Shown here piece by piece: positions 13,241 to 26,745 of a DNA stretch of 64,000 nt. The stretch is from Plotosus lineatus (taxonomy: Eukaryota > Chordata > Actinopteri > Siluriformes > Plotosidae): NCBI GenBank assembly GCA_024760905.1, contig CM045734.1, positions 991,467-1,055,466 on the forward strand, written 5' to 3'. The position numbers were made by a program, and so were the translations under genes. Position 1 is the first letter of the stretch, and each line of letters begins with the position of its first letter. The notes under the pieces are model-generated. The model had not been told where the DNA came from, made no database searches, and worked only from the letters and a program-made list of their open reading frames with translations.

Positions 13241-13768
13241 GAAGAAAGGAGAGCAACTCGGCCAACTTATAGTGAACTGCGTGGCAAAATGCCGGTCCAG
13301 TGTGAAAAACATCTCAGAATCCTCCTGGCTGCCGTCCCTCATTCAGACGTCGACCATTCTTCTTTGCTTAACTGGGGTGGGATTAAAAACAGTTCTTCCT
13401 TTTCCACTCCATTTCGAAAACTTTCTCGATTTCACTTGCCTCTCTCCTGTCTGGGTCTCGGTTTCTTCGTTTGTTCACCATTGGTCATCGGGGGCGTAAT
13501 ACCTGTCACTCATTTTGTTTTCGAATTTATTTGTCTCATTTTTTGTTTGAGGATTTCTTTGTTCATTTCTTTTGTTTTCTTCAGTCATTTTATTTGATGA
13601 TTTAAGTGATTTGTTGTTGTTGAGCGATTGCTTGTACAACCGAAAACCACGGTTTCCTTCCGACAGCTACGAATTTTTGTTTGTTTTTTTGACCTGTTGA
13701 ATTTTCATTCACAATATTTTTATTTATTTATTTTTTACATGTTGGAAAATAAACATCCATTCCTTTCA

Positions 13769-13888
13769 AAAGCTTACAGCACCTGGTATTCCTAGGGGTC
13801 ACCCATCCAAGTACTAAGCAGGCCCAACCCAGCTTCGCTTCCGAGATCAGGCGAGATCGGGCCTTCTCAGGAGTGGTATGGCCGTGGC
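13769..13888 (-). rRNA. 5S rRNA gene, unit 22
   Basis: Markers BBBB, 120 nt, T4. Confidence 0.9.
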
Positions 13889-14409
13889 GAAGAAAGGAGA
13901 GCAACTCGGCCAACTTATAGTGAACTGCGTGGCAAAATGCCGGTGCAGTGTGAAAAACATCTCAGAATCCTCCTGGCTGCCGTCCCTCATTCAGACGTCG
14001 ACCATTCTTCTTTGCTTAACTGGGGTGGGATTAAAAACAGTTCTTCCTTTTCCACTCCATTTCGAAAACTTTCTCGATTTCACTTGCCTCTCTCCTGTCT
14101 GGGTCTCGGTTTCTTCGTTTGTTCACCATTGGTCATCGGAGACGTAATTCCTGTCACTGATTTTGTTTTGAATTTATTTGTATCATTTTCTGTTTGGGAT
14201 TTCTTTGTTCATTTCTTTTGTTTTCTTCAGTCATTTTATTTGATGATTTAAGTGATTTGTTGTTGTTGAGCGATTGCTTGTACAACGAAAACCACGGTTT
14301 CCTTCCGACAGCTCACAATTTTTGTTTGTTTTTGACCTGTTGAATTTTCATTCACAATATTTTTATTTATTTTTTTTACATGTTGGAAAATAAACATCCA
14401 TTCCTTTCA

Positions 14410-14529
14410 AAAGCTTACAGCACCTGGTATTCCTAGGGGTCACCCATCCAAGTACTAAGCAGGCCCAACCCAGCTTCGCTTCCGAGATCAGGCGAGATCG
14501 GGCCTTCTCAGGAGTGGTATGGCCGTGGC
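14410..14529 (-). rRNA. 5S rRNA gene, unit 23
   Basis: Markers BBBB, 120 nt, T4. The upstream spacer has private changes (CGCGCAG and CCAACTGG). Confidence 0.9.
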
Positions 14530-15052
14530 GAAGAAAGGAGAGCAACTCGGCCAACTTATAGTGAACTGCGCGGCAAAATGCCGGTCCAGTTGGAAAAACA
14601 CCTCAGAATCCTCCTGGCTGCCGTCCCTCATTCAGGCGTCGACCATTCTTCTTTGCTTAACTGGGGTGGGATTAAAAACAGTTCTTCCTTTTCCACTCCA
14701 TTTCGAAAACTTTCTCGATTTCACTTGCCTCTCTCCTGTCTGGGTCTCGGTTTCTTCGTTTGTTCACCATTGGTCATCGGAGACGTAATACCTGTCCCTG
14801 ATTTTGTTTTGAATTTATTTGTATCATTTTCTGTTTGGGATTTCTTTGTTCATTTCTTTTGTTTTCTTCAGTCATTTTATTTGATGATTTAAGTGATTTG
14901 TTGTTGTTGAGCGATTGCTTGTACAACCGAAAACCACGGTTTCCTTCCGACAGCTCACAATTTTTGTTTGTTTTTGACCTGTTGAATTTTCATTCACAAT
15001 ATTTTTATTTATTTTTTTTACATGTTGGAAAATAAACATCCATTCCTTTCAA

Positions 15053-15171
15053 AAAGCTTACAGCACCTGGTATTCCTAGGGGTCACCCATCCAAGTACTA
15101 AGCAGGCCCAACCCAGCTTCGCTTCCGAGATCAGGCGAGATCGGGCCTTCTCAGGGTGGTATGGCCGTGGC
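15053..15171 (-). rRNA. 5S rRNA gene, unit 24
   Basis: Markers BABB, 119 nt, T5. Confidence 0.9.
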
Positions 15172-15698
15172 GAAGAAAGGAGAGCAACTCGGCCAACTTA
15201 TAGTGAACTGCGTGGCAAAATGCCGGTCCAGTGTGAAAAACATCTGAGAATCCTCCTGGCTGCCGTCCCTCATTCAGGCGTGGACCATTCTTCTTTGCTT
15301 AACTGGGGTGGGATTAAAAACAGTTCTTCCTTTTCCACTCCATTTCGAAAACTTTCTCGATTTCACTTGCCTCTCTCCTGTCTGGGTCTCGGTTTCTTCG
15401 TTTGTTCACCATTGGTCATCGGAGGCGTAATACCTGTCACTGATTTTGTTTTCGGAATTTATTTGTATCATTTTCTGTTTCGGGATTTCTTTGTTCATTT
15501 CTTTTGTTTTCTTCAGTCATTTTATTTGATGATTTAAGTGATTTGTTGTTGTTGAGCGATTGCTTGTACAACCGACAACCACGGTTTCCTTCCGACAGCT
15601 ACGAATTTTTGTTTGTTTTTTTGACCTGTTGAATTTTCATTCACAATATTTTTTTTTTTTTTTTTACATGTTGGAAAATAAACATCCATTCCTTTCAA

Positions 15699-15819
15699 AA
15701 AGCTTACAGCACCTGGTATTCCTAGGGGGTCACCCATCCAAGTACTAAGCAGGCCCAACCCAGCTTCGCTTCCGAGATCAGACGAGATCGGGCCTTCTCA
15801 GGGTGGTATGGCCGTAAGC
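15699..15819 (-). rRNA. 5S rRNA gene, unit 25
   Basis: Markers AAAA, 121 nt, T5. Its downstream (TTTA)n tract is reduced to pure poly-T on the plus strand. Confidence 0.92.
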
Positions 15820-16359
15820 GAAGAAAGGAGAGCAACTCGGCCAACTTATAGTGAACTGCGTGGCAAAATGCCGGTCCAGTGTGAAAAACATCTCAGAATC
15901 CTCCTGGCTGCCGTCCCTCATTCAGACGTCGACCATTCTTCTTTGCTTAACTGGGGTGGGATTAAAAACAGTTCTTCCTTTTCCACTCCATTTCGAAAAC
16001 TTTCCCGATTTCACTTGCCTCTCTCCTGTCTGGGTCTCGGTTTCTTCGTTTGTTCACCATTGGTCATCGGAGACGTAATACCTGTCACTGATTTTGTTTT
16101 CGGAATTTATTTGTATCATTTTCTGTTTCGGGATTTCTTTGTTCATTTCTTTTGTTTTCTTCAGTCATTTTATTTGATGATTTAAGTGATTTGTTGTTGT
16201 TGAGCGATTGCTTGTACAACCGAAAACCACGGTTTCCTTCCGACAGCTACGAATTTTTGTTTGTTTTTTTGACCTGTTGAATTTTCATTCACAATATTTT
16301 TATTTTTTTTATTTATTTATTTTTTTACATGTTGGAAAATAAACATCCATTCTTTTCAA

Positions 16360-16480
16360 AAAGCTTACAGCACCTGGTATTCCTAGGGGGTCACCCATCC
16401 AAGTCCTAAGCAGGCCAAACCCAGCTTCGCTTCCGAGATCAGACGAGATCGGGCCTTCTCAGGGTGGTATGGCCGTAAGC
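16360..16480 (-). rRNA. 5S rRNA gene, unit 26
   Basis: Markers AAAA, 121 nt, T5. Two private changes lie between box A and box C (TTTGGCC and AGGACTTGG). Confidence 0.9.
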
Positions 16481-17011
16481 AAAGAAAGGAGAGCAACTCG
16501 GCCAACTTATAGTGAACTGCGTGGCAAAATACCGGTCCAGTGTGAAAAACATCTCAGAATCCTCCTGGCTGCCGTCCCTCATTCAGACGTCGACCATTCT
16601 TCTTTGCTTAACTGGGGTGGGATTAAAAACAATTCTTCCTTTTCCACTCCATTTCGAAAACTTTCTCGATTTCACTTGCCTCTCTCCTGTCTGGGTCTCG
16701 GTTTCTTCGTTTGTTCACCATTGGTCATCGGAGACGTAATACCTGTCCCTGATTTTGTTTTCGGAATTTATTTGTATCATTTTCTGTTTCGGGATTTCTT
16801 TGTTCATTTCTTTTGTTTTCTTCAGTCATTTTATTTGATGATTTAAGTGATTTGTTGTTGTTGAGCGATTGCTTGTACAACCGAAAACCACGGTTTCCTT
16901 CCGACAGCTACGAATTTTTGTTTGTTTTTTTGACCTGTTGAATTTTCATTCACAATATTTTTATTTATTTATTTTTTTACATGTTGGAAAATAAACATCC
17001 ATTCCTTTCAA

Positions 17012-17132
17012 AAAGCTTACAGCACCTGGTATTCCTAGGGGGTCACCCATCCAAGTACTAAGCAGGCCCAACCCAGCTTCGCTTCCAAGATCAGATGAGA
17101 TCGGGCCTTCTCAGGGTGGTATGGCCGTAAGC
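17012..17132 (-). rRNA. 5S rRNA gene, unit 27
   Basis: Markers AAAA, 121 nt, T5. Loop C carries two transitions (CTCATCTGATCTTGG), both consistent with CpG decay. Confidence 0.9.
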
Positions 17133-17657
17133 GAAGAAAGGAGAGCAACTCGGCCAACTTATAGTGAACTGCGTGGCAAAATACCGGTCCAGTGTGAAAA
17201 ACATCTCAGAATCCTCCTGGCTGCCGTCCCTCATTCAGACGTCGAACATTCTTCTTTGCTTAACTGGGGTGGGATTAAAAACAGTTCTTCCTTTTCCACT
17301 CCATTTCGAAAACTTTCTCGATTTCACTTGCCTCTCTCCTGTCTGGGTCTCGGTTTCTTCGTTTGTTCACCATTGGTCATCGGAGACGTAATACCTGTCC
17401 CTGATTTTGTTTTGAATTTATTTGTATCATTTTCTGTTTGGGATTTCTTTGTTCATTTCTTTTGTTTTCTTCAGTCATTTTATTTGATGATTTAAGTGAT
17501 TTGTTGTTGTTGAGCGATTGCTTGTACAACCGAAAACCACGGTTTCCTTCCGACAGCTCACAATTTTTGTTTGTTTTTTTGACCTGTTGAATTTTCATTC
17601 ACAATATTTTTATTTATTTTTTTTTACATGTTGGAAAATAAACATCCATTCCTTTCA

Positions 17658-17777
17658 AAAGCTTACAGCACCTGGTATTCCTAGGGGGTCACCCATCCAA
17701 GTACTAAGCAGGCCCAACCCAGCTTCGCTTCGAGATCAGGCGAGATCGGGCCTTCTCAGGAGTGGTATGGCCGTGGC
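17658..17777 (-). rRNA. 5S rRNA gene, unit 28
   Basis: Markers BBBA, 120 nt, T4. A one-base deletion just before box A (CTCGAAGC) would change spacing inside helix III. Confidence 0.88.
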
Positions 17778-18306
17778 GAAGAAAGGAGAGCAACTCGGCC
17801 AACTTATAGTGAACTGCGTGGCAAAATGCCGGTCAAGTGTGAAAAACATCTCAGAATCCTCCTGGCTGCCGTCCCTCATTCAGGCGTCGACCATTCTTCT
17901 TTGCTTAACTGGGGTGGGATTAAAAACAGTTCTTCCTTTTCCACTCCATTTGAAAACTTTCTCGATTTCACTTGCCTCTCTCCTGTCTGGGTCTCGGTTT
18001 CTTCGTTTGTTCACCATTGGTCATCGGAGGCGTAATACCTGTCACTGATTTTGTTTTGAATTTATTTGTATCATTTTCTGTTTGGGTTTTCTTTGTTCAT
18101 TTCTTTTGTTTTCTTCAGTCATTTTATTTGATGATTTAAGTGATTTGTTGTTGTTGAGCGATTGCTTGTACAACCGAAAACCACGGTTTCCTTCCGACAG
18201 CTACGAATTTTTGTTTGTTTTTTTGACCTGTTGAATTTTCATTCACAATATTTTTATTTATTTATTTTTTTTTACATGTTGGAAAATAAACATCCATTCC
18301 TTTCAA

Positions 18307-18427
18307 AAAGCTTACAGCACCTGGTATTCCTAGGGGGTCACCCATCCAAGTACTAAGCAGGCCCAACCCAGCTTCGCTTCCGAGATCAGGCGAGATCGGG
18401 CCTTCTCAGGAGTGGTATGGCCGTGGC
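18307..18427 (-). rRNA. 5S rRNA gene, unit 29
   Basis: Markers BBBA, 121 nt, T5. Confidence 0.9.
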
Positions 18428-18955
18428 GAAGAAAGGAGAGCAACTCGGCCAACTTATAGTGAACTGCGTGGCAAAATGCCGGTCCAGTGTGAAAAACATC
18501 TCAGAATCCTCCTGGCTGCCGTCCCTCATTCAGACGTCGACCATTCTTCTTTGCTTAACTGGGGTGGGATTAAAAACAGTTCTTCCTTTTCCACTCCATT
18601 TGAAAACTTTCTCGATTTCACTTGCCTCTCTCCTGTCTGGGTCTCGGTTTCTTCGTTTGTTCACCATTGGTCATCGGAGGCGTAATACCTGTCACTGATT
18701 TTGTTTTGAATTTATTTGTATCATTTTCTGTTCGGGTTTTCTTTGTTCATTTCTTTTGTTTTCTTCAGTCATTTTATTTGATGATTTAAGTGATTTGTTG
18801 TTGTTGAGCGATTGCTTGTACAACCGAAAACCACGGTTTCCTTCCGACAGCTACGAATTTTTGTTTGTTTTTGACCTGTTGAATTTTCATTCACAATATT
18901 TTTATTTATTTATTTATTTTTTTACATGTTGGAAAATAAACATCCATTCCTTTCA

Positions 18956-19074
18956 AAAGCTTACAGCACCTGGTATTCCTAGGGTCACCCATCCAAGTAC
19001 TAAGCAGGCCCAACCCAGCTTCGCTTCCGAGATCAGGCGAGATCGGGCCTTCTCAGGAGTGGTATGGCCGTGGC
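18956..19074 (-). rRNA. 5S rRNA gene, unit 30
   Basis: Markers BBB with box C two bases shorter than class A (ACCCTA), 119 nt, T4. Confidence 0.88.
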
Positions 19075-19603
19075 GAAGAAAGGAGAGCAACTCGGCCAAC
19101 TTATAGTGAACTGCGTGGCAAAATGCCGGTCCAGTGTGAAAAACATCTCAGAATCCTCCTGGCTGCCGTCCCTCATTCAGACGTCGACCATTCTTCTTTG
19201 CTTAACTGGGGTGGGATTAAAAACAGTTCTTCCTTTTCCACTCCATTTCGAAAACTTTCTCGATTTCACTTGCCTCTCTCCTGTCTGGGTCTCGGTTTCT
19301 TCGTTTGTTCACCATTGGTCATCGGAGGCGTAATACCTGTCCCTGATTTTGTTTTCTGAATTTATTTGTATCATTTTCTGTTTTGGGATTTCTTTGTTCA
19401 TTTCTTTTGTTTTCTTCAGTCATTTTATTTGATGATTTAAGTGATTTGTTGTTGTTGAGCGATTGCTTGTACAACCGAAAACCACGGTTTCCTTCCGACA
19501 GCTACGAATTTTTGTTTGTTTTTTTGACCTGTTGAATTTTCATTCACAATATTTTTATTTATTTATTTTTTACATGTTGGAAAATAAACATCCATTCCTT
19601 TCA

Positions 19604-19722
19604 AAAGCTTACAGCACCTGGTATTCCTAGGGGTCACCCATCCAAGTACTAAGCAGGCCCAACCCAGCTTCGCTTCCGAGATCAGGCGAGATCGGGCCTT
19701 CTCAGGGTGGTATGGCCGTGGC
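19604..19722 (-). rRNA. 5S rRNA gene, unit 31
   Basis: Markers BABB, 119 nt, T4. Confidence 0.9.
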
Positions 19723-20259
19723 GAAGAAAGGAGAGCAACTCGACCAACTTATAGTGAACTGCGTGGCAAAATGCCGGTCCAGTGTGAAAAACATCTCAGA
19801 ATCCTCCTGGCTGCCGTCCCTCATTCAGCCGTCGACCATTCTTCTTTGCTTAACTGGGGTGGGATTAAAAACAGTTCTTCCTTTTCCACTCCATTTCGAA
19901 AACTTTCTCGATTTCACTTGCCTCTCTCCTGTCTGGGTCTCGGTTTCTTCGTTTGTTCACCATTGGTCATCGGAGGCGTAATCCCTGTCACTGGTTTTGT
20001 TTTTGGATTTTATTTGTATCATTTTCTGTTTCGGGATTTCTTTGTTCATTTCTTTTGTTTTCTTCAGTCATTTTATTTGATGATTTAAGTGATTTGTTGT
20101 TGTTGAGCGATTGCTTGTACAACCGAAAACCACGGTTTCCTTCCGACAGCTACGAATTTTTGTTTGTTTTTTTTGACCTGTTGAATTTTCATTCACAATA
20201 TTTCTTTATTTATTTATTTATTTTTTACATGTTGGAAAATAAACATCCATTCCTTTCAA

Positions 20260-20380
20260 AAAGCTTACAGCACCTGGTATTCCTAGGGGGTCACCCATCC
20301 AAGTACTAAGCAGGCCCAACCCAGCTTCGCTTCCGAGATCAGACGAGATCGGGCCTTCTCAGGGTGGTATGGCCGTAAGC
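20260..20380 (-). rRNA. 5S rRNA gene, unit 32
   Basis: Markers AAAA, 121 nt, T5. Confidence 0.92.
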
Positions 20381-20903
20381 GAAGAAAGGAGAGCAACTCG
20401 GCCAACTTATAGTGAACTGCGTGGCAAAATGCCGGTCCAGTGTGAAAAACATCTCAGAATCCTCCTGGCTGCCGTCCCTCATTCAGACGTCGACCATTCT
20501 TCTTTGCTTAACTGGGGTGGGATTAAAAACAGTTCTTCCTTTTCCACTCCATTTGAAAACTTTCTCGATTTCACTTGCCTCTCTCCTGTCTGGGTCTCGG
20601 TTTCTTCGTTTGTTCACCATTGGTCATCGGAGGCGTAATACCTGTCACTGATTTTGTTTTGAATTTATTTGTATCATTTTCTGTTTGGGATTTCTTTGTT
20701 CATTTCTTTTGTTTTCTTCAGTCATTTTATTTGATGATTTAAGTGATTTGTTGTTGTTGAGCGATTGCTTGGACAACCGAAAACCACGGTTTCCTTCCGA
20801 CAGCTACCAATTTTTGTTTGTTTTTGACCTGTTGAATTTTCATTCACAATATTTTTATTTATTTATTTTTACATGTTGGAAAATAAACATCCATTCCTTT
20901 CAA

Positions 20904-21022
20904 AAAGCTTACAGCACCTGGTATTCCTAGGGGTCACCCATCCAAGTACTAAGCAGGCCCAACCCAGCTTCGCTTCGAGATCAGGCGAGATCGGGCCTTC
21001 TCAGGAGTGGTATGGCCGTGGC
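20904..21022 (-). rRNA. 5S rRNA gene, unit 33
   Basis: Markers BBBB, 119 nt, T5. It has the same one-base deletion before box A as unit 28. Confidence 0.88.
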
Positions 21023-21563
21023 GAAGAAAGGAGAGCAACTCGGCCATCTTATAGTGAACTGCGTGGCAAAATGCCGGTCCAGTGTGAAAAACATCTCAGA
21101 ATCCTCCTGGCTGCCGTCCCTCATTCAGACGTCGACCATTCTTCTTTGCTTAACTGGGGTGGGATTAAAAACAGTTCTTCCTTTTCCACTCCATTTCGAA
21201 AACTTTCTCGATTTCACTTGCCTCTCTCCTGTCTGGGTCTCGGTTTCTTCGTTTGTTCACCATTGGTCATCGGAGACGTAATCCCTGTCACTGATTTTGT
21301 TTTCGGAATTTATTTGTATCATTTTCTGTTTCGGGATTTCTTTGTTCATTTCTTTTGTTTTCTTCAGTCATTTTATTTGATGATTTAAGTGATTTGTTGT
21401 TGTTGAGCGATTGCTTGTACAATCGAAAACCACGGTTTCCTTCCGACAGCTACAAATTTTTGTTTGTTTTTTTGACCTGTTGAATTTTCATTCACAATAT
21501 TTTTATTTTTTATTTATTTTTTTTTTTTTTACATGTTGGAAAATAAACATCCATTCCTTTCAA

Positions 21564-21684
21564 AAAGCTTACAGCACCTGGTATTCCTAGGGGGTCACCC
21601 ATCCAAGTACTAAGCAGGCCCAACCCAGCTTCGCTTCCGAGATCAGACGAGATCGGGCCTTCTCAGGGTGGTATGGCCGTAAGC
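21564..21684 (-). rRNA. 5S rRNA gene, unit 34
   Basis: Markers AAAA, 121 nt, T5. Confidence 0.92.
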
Positions 21685-22207
21685 GAAGAAAGGAGAGCAA
21701 CTCGGCCAACTTATAGTGAACTGCGTGGCAAAATGCCGGTCCAGTGTGAAAAACATCTCAGAATCCTCCTGGCTGCCGTCCCTCATTCAGACGTCGACCA
21801 TTCTTCTTTGCTTAACTGGGGTGGGATTAAAAACAGTTCTTCCTTTTCCACTCCATTTCGAAAACTTTCTCGATTTCACTTGCCTCTCTCCTGTCTGGGT
21901 CTCGGTTTCTTCGTTTGTTCACCATTGGTCATCGGAGACGTAATCCCTGTCACTGATTTTGTTTTGAATTTATTTGTATCATTTTCTGTTTGGGATTTCT
22001 TTGTTCATTTCTATTGTTTTCTTCAGTCATTTTATTTGATGATTTAAGTGATTTGTTGTTGTTGAGCGATTGCTTGTACAACCGAAAACCACGGTTTCCT
22101 TCCGACAGCTACGAATTTTTGTTTGTTTTTGACCTGTTGAATTTTCATTCACAATATTTTTATTTATTTTTTTTACATGTTGGAAAATAAACATCCATTC
22201 CTTTCAA

Positions 22208-22328
22208 AAAGCTTACAGCACCTGGTATTCCTAGGGGGTCACCCATCCAAGTACTAAGCAGGCCCAACCCAGCTTCGCTTCCGAGATCAGGCGAGATCGG
22301 GCCTTCTCAGGAGTGGTATGGCCGTGGC
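22208..22328 (-). rRNA. 5S rRNA gene, unit 35
   Basis: Markers BBBA, 121 nt, T5. The distal upstream spacer has a cluster of private changes at 22,539-22,586. Confidence 0.9.
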
Positions 22329-22864
22329 GAAGAAAGGAGAGCAACTCGGCCAACTTATAGTGAACTGCGTGGCAAAATGCCGGTCAAGTGTGAAAAACAT
22401 CTCAGAATCCTCCTGGCTGCCGTCCCTCATTCAGGCGTCGACCATTCTTCTTTGCTTAACTGGGGTGGGATTAAAAACAGTTCTTCCTTTTCCACTCCAT
22501 TTGAAAACTTTCTCGATTTCACTTGCCTCTCTCCTGTCAGCGTCTCGGTTTCTTCGTTTCTTCACCATTGGACATCGGAGCCGAAATCCCTGTCACTGAT
22601 TTTGTTTTCGGAATTTATTTGTATCATTTTCTGTTTCGGGATTTCTTTGTTCATTTCTATTGTTTTCTTCAGTCATTTTATTTGATGATTTAAGTGATTT
22701 GTTGTTGTTGAGCGATTGCTTGTACAACCGAAAACCACGGTTTCCTTCCGACAGCTACGAATTTTTGTTTGTTTTTTTGACCTGTTGAATTTTCATTCAC
22801 AATATTTTTTTTATTTATTTAATTTTTTTTTACATGTTGGAAAATAAACATCCATTCCTTTCAA

Positions 22865-22984
22865 AAAGCTTACAGCACCTGGTATTCCTAGGGGGTCACC
22901 CATCCAAGTACTAAGCAGGCCCAACCCAGCTTCGCTTCCGAGATCAGACGAGATCGGGCCTTCTCAGGGTGGTATGGCCGTGGC
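22865..22984 (-). rRNA. 5S rRNA gene, unit 36
   Basis: Markers BAAA, 120 nt, T5. Confidence 0.9.
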
Positions 22985-23507
22985 GAAGAAAGGAGAGCAA
23001 CTCGGCCAACTTATAGTGAACTGCGTGGCAAAATGCCGGTCCAGTGTGAAAAACATCTCAGAATCCTCCTGGCTGCCGTCCCTCATTCAGACGTCGACCA
23101 TTCTTCTTTGCTTAACTGGGGTGGGATTAAAAACAGTTCTTCCTTTTCCACTCCATTTCGAAAACTTTCTCGATTTCACTTGCCTCTCTCCTGTCTGGGT
23201 CTCGGTTTCTTCGTTTGTTCACCATTGGTCATCGGAGACGTAATACCTGTCACTGATTTTGTTTTGAATTTATTTGTATCATTTTCTGTTTGGGATTTCT
23301 TTGTTCATTTCTTTTGTTTTCTTCAGGCATTTTATTTGATGATTTAAGTGATTTGTTGTTGTTGGGCGATTGCCTGGACAACCGAAAACCACCGTTTCCT
23401 TCCGACAGCTCACAATTTTTGTTTTTTTGACCTGTTGAATTTTCATTCACAATATTTTTATTTATTTATTTTTTACATGTTGGAAAATAAACATCCATTC
23501 CTTTCAA

Positions 23508-23627
23508 AAAGCTTACAGCACCTGGTATTCCTAGGGGGTCACCCATCCAAGTACTAAGCAGGCCCAACCCAGCTTCGCTTCCGAGATCAGGCGAGATCGG
23601 GCCTTCTCAGGGTGGTATGGCCGTGGC
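23508..23627 (-). rRNA. 5S rRNA gene, unit 37
   Basis: Markers BABA, 120 nt, T5. Confidence 0.9.
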
Positions 23628-24163
23628 GAAGAAAGGAGAGCAACTCGGCCAACTTATAGTGAACTGCGTGGCAAAATGCCGGTCCAGTGTGAAAAACATC
23701 TCAGAATCCTCCTGGCTGCCGTCCCTCATTCAGACGTCGACCATTCTTCTTTGCTTAACTGGGGTGGGATTAAAAACAGTTCTTCCTTTTCCACTCCATT
23801 TCGAAAACTTTCTCGATTTCACTTGCCTCTCTCCTGTCTGGGTCTCGGTTTCTTCGTTTGTTCACCATTGGTCATCGGAGACGTAATACCTGTCCCTGAT
23901 TTTGTTTTCGGAATTTATTTGTATCATTTTCTGTTTCGGAATTTCTTTGTTCATTTCTTTTGTTTTCTTCAGTCATTTTATTTGATGATTTAAGTGATTT
24001 GTTGTTGTTGAGCGATTGCTTGTACAACCGAAAACCACGGTTTCCTTCCGACAGCTACGAATTTTTGTTTGTTTTTTTGACCTGTTGAATTTTCATTCAC
24101 AATATTTTTATTTTTTTATTTTTTATTTTTACATGTTGGAAAATAAACATCCATTCCTTTCAA

Positions 24164-24284
24164 AAAGCTTACAGCACCTGGTATTCCTAGGGGGTCACCC
24201 ATCCAAGTACTAAGCAGGCCCAACCCAGCTTCGCTTCCGAGATCAGGCGAGATGGGGCCTTCTCAGGGTGGTATGGCCGTAGGC
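24164..24284 (-). rRNA. 5S rRNA gene, unit 38
   Basis: Markers xABA (5' end GCCTACGG), 121 nt, T5. One private change in helix III (GCCCCATC). Confidence 0.9.
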
Positions 24285-24806
24285 GAAGAAAGGAGAGCAA
24301 CTCGGCCAACTTATAGTGAACTGCGTGGCAAAATGCCGGTCCAGTGTGAAAAACATCTCAGAATCCTCCTGGCTGCCGTCCCTCATTCAGACGTCGACCA
24401 TTCTTCTTTGCTTAACTGGGGTGGGATTAAAAACAGTTCTTCCTTTTCCACTCCATTTGAAAACTTTCTCGATTTCACTTGCCTCTCTCCTGTCTGGGTC
24501 TCGGTTTCTTCGTTTGTTCACCATTGGTCATCGGAGGCGTAATACCTGTCACTGATTTTGTTTTGAATTTATTTGTATCATTTTCTGTTTCGATTTCTTT
24601 GTTCATTTCTTTTGTTTTCTTCAGTCATTTTATTTGATGATTTAAGTGATTTGTTGTTGTTGAGCGATTGCTTGTACAACGAAAACCACGGTTTCCTTCC
24701 GACAGCTACAATTTTTGTTTGTTTTTGACCTGTTGAATTTTCATTCACAATATTTTTATTTATTTATTTTTTTACATGTTGGAAAATAAACATCCATTCC
24801 TTTCAA

Positions 24807-24926
24807 AAAGCTTACAGCACCTGGTATTCCTAGGGGTCACCCATCCAAGTACTAAGCAGGCCCAACCCAGCTTCGCTTCCGAGATCAGGCGAGATCGGGC
24901 CTTCTCAGGAGTGGTATGGCCGTAGC
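24807..24926 (-). rRNA. 5S rRNA gene, unit 39
   Basis: Markers xBBB (5' end GCTACGG, as in unit 16), 120 nt, T5. Confidence 0.9.
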
Positions 24927-25448
24927 GAAGAAAGGAGAGCAACTCGGCCAACTTATAGTGAACTGCGTGGCAAAATGCCGGTCCAGTGTGAAAAACATCT
25001 CAGAATCCTCCTGGCTGCCGTCCCTCATTCAGGCGTCGACCATTCTTCTTTGCTTAACTGGGGTGGGATTAAAAACAGTTCTTCCTTTTCCACTCCATTT
25101 GAAAACTTTCTCGATTTCACTTGCCTCTCTCCTGTCTGGGTCTCGGTTTCTTCGTTTGTTCACCATTGGTCATCGGAGGCGTAATACCTGTCACTGATTT
25201 TGTTTTGAATTTATTTGTATCATTTTCTGTTTGGGATTTCTTTGTTCATTTCTTTTGTTTTCTTCAGTCATTTTATTTGATGATTTAAGTGATTTGTTGT
25301 TGTTGAGCGATTGCTTGTACAACCGAAAACCACGGTTTCCTTCCGACAGCTACAATTTTTGTTTGTTTTTGACCTGTTGAATTTTCATTCACAATATTTT
25401 TATTTATTTATTTTTACATGTTGGAAAATAAACATCCATTCCTTTCAA

Positions 25449-25567
25449 AAAGCTTACAGCACCTGGTATTCCTAGGGGTCACCCATCCAAGTACTAAGCA
25501 GGCCCAACCCAGCTTCGCTTCCGAGATCAGGCGAGATCGGGCCTTCTCAGGGTGGTATGGCCGTGGC
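25449..25567 (-). rRNA. 5S rRNA gene, unit 40
   Basis: Markers BABB, 119 nt, T5. Last unit of the class B-rich half. Confidence 0.9.
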
Positions 25568-26097
25568 GAAGAAAGGAGAGCAACTCGGCCAACTTATAGT
25601 GAACTGCGTGGCAAAATGCCGGTCCAGTGTGAAAAACATCTCAGAATCCTCCTGGCTGCCGTCCCTCATTCAGACGTCGACCATTCTTCTTTGCTTAACT
25701 GGGGTGGGATTAAAAACAGTTCTTCCTTTTCCACTCCATTTGAAAACTTTCTCGATTTCACTTGCCTCTCTCCTGTCTGGGTCTCGGTTTCTTCGTTTGT
25801 TCACCATTGGTCATCGGAGGCGTAATACCTGTCACTGATTTTGTTTTGAATTTATTTGTATCATTTTCTGTTGGGGATTTCTTTGTTCATTTCTTTTGTT
25901 TTCTTCAGTCATTTTATTTGATGATTTAAGTGATTTGTTGTTGTTGAGCGATTGCTTGTACAACCGAAAACCACGGTTTCCTTCCGACAGCTACGAATTT
26001 TTGTTTGTTTTTTTGACCTGTTGAATTTTCATTCACAATATTTTTATTTATTTTTATTTTTTTTACATGTTGGAAAATAAACATCCATTCCTTTCAA

Positions 26098-26218
26098 AAA
26101 GCTTACAGCACCTGGTATTCCTAGGGGGTCACCCATCCAAGTACTAAGCAGGCCCAACCCAGCTTTGCTTCCGAGATCAGACGAGATCGGGCCTTCTCAG
26201 GGTGGTATGGCCGTAAGC
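26098..26218 (-). rRNA. 5S rRNA gene, unit 41
   Basis: Markers AAAA, 121 nt, T5. One private change in box A (GCAAAGC). First unit of the class A-rich half. Confidence 0.9.
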
Positions 26219-26745
26219 GAAGAAAGGAGAGCAACTCGGCCAACTTATAGTGAACTGCGTGGCAAAATGCCGGTCCAGTGTGAAAAACATCTCAGAATCC
26301 TCCTGGCTGCCGTCCCTCATTCAGACGTCGACCATTCTTCTTTGCTTAACTGGGGTGGGATTAAAAACAGTTCTTCCTTTTCCACTCCATTTCGAAAACT
26401 TTCTCGATTTCACTTGCCTCTCTCCTGTCTGGGTCTCGGTTTCTTCGTTTGTTCACCATTGGTCATCGGAGGCGTAATGCCTGTCACTGATTTTGTTTTG
26501 AATTTATTTGTATCATTTTCTGTTCTGGGATTTCTTTGTTCATTTCTTTTGTTTTCTTCAGTCATTTTATTTGATGATTTAAGTGATTTGTTGTTGTTGA
26601 GCGATTGCTTGTACAACCGAAAACCACGGTTTCCTTCCGACAGCTACGAATTTTTGTTTGTTTTTTTGACCTGTTGAATTTTCATTCACAATATTTTTAT
26701 TTATTTTTTTTTACATGTTGGAAAATAAACATCCATTCCTTTCAA

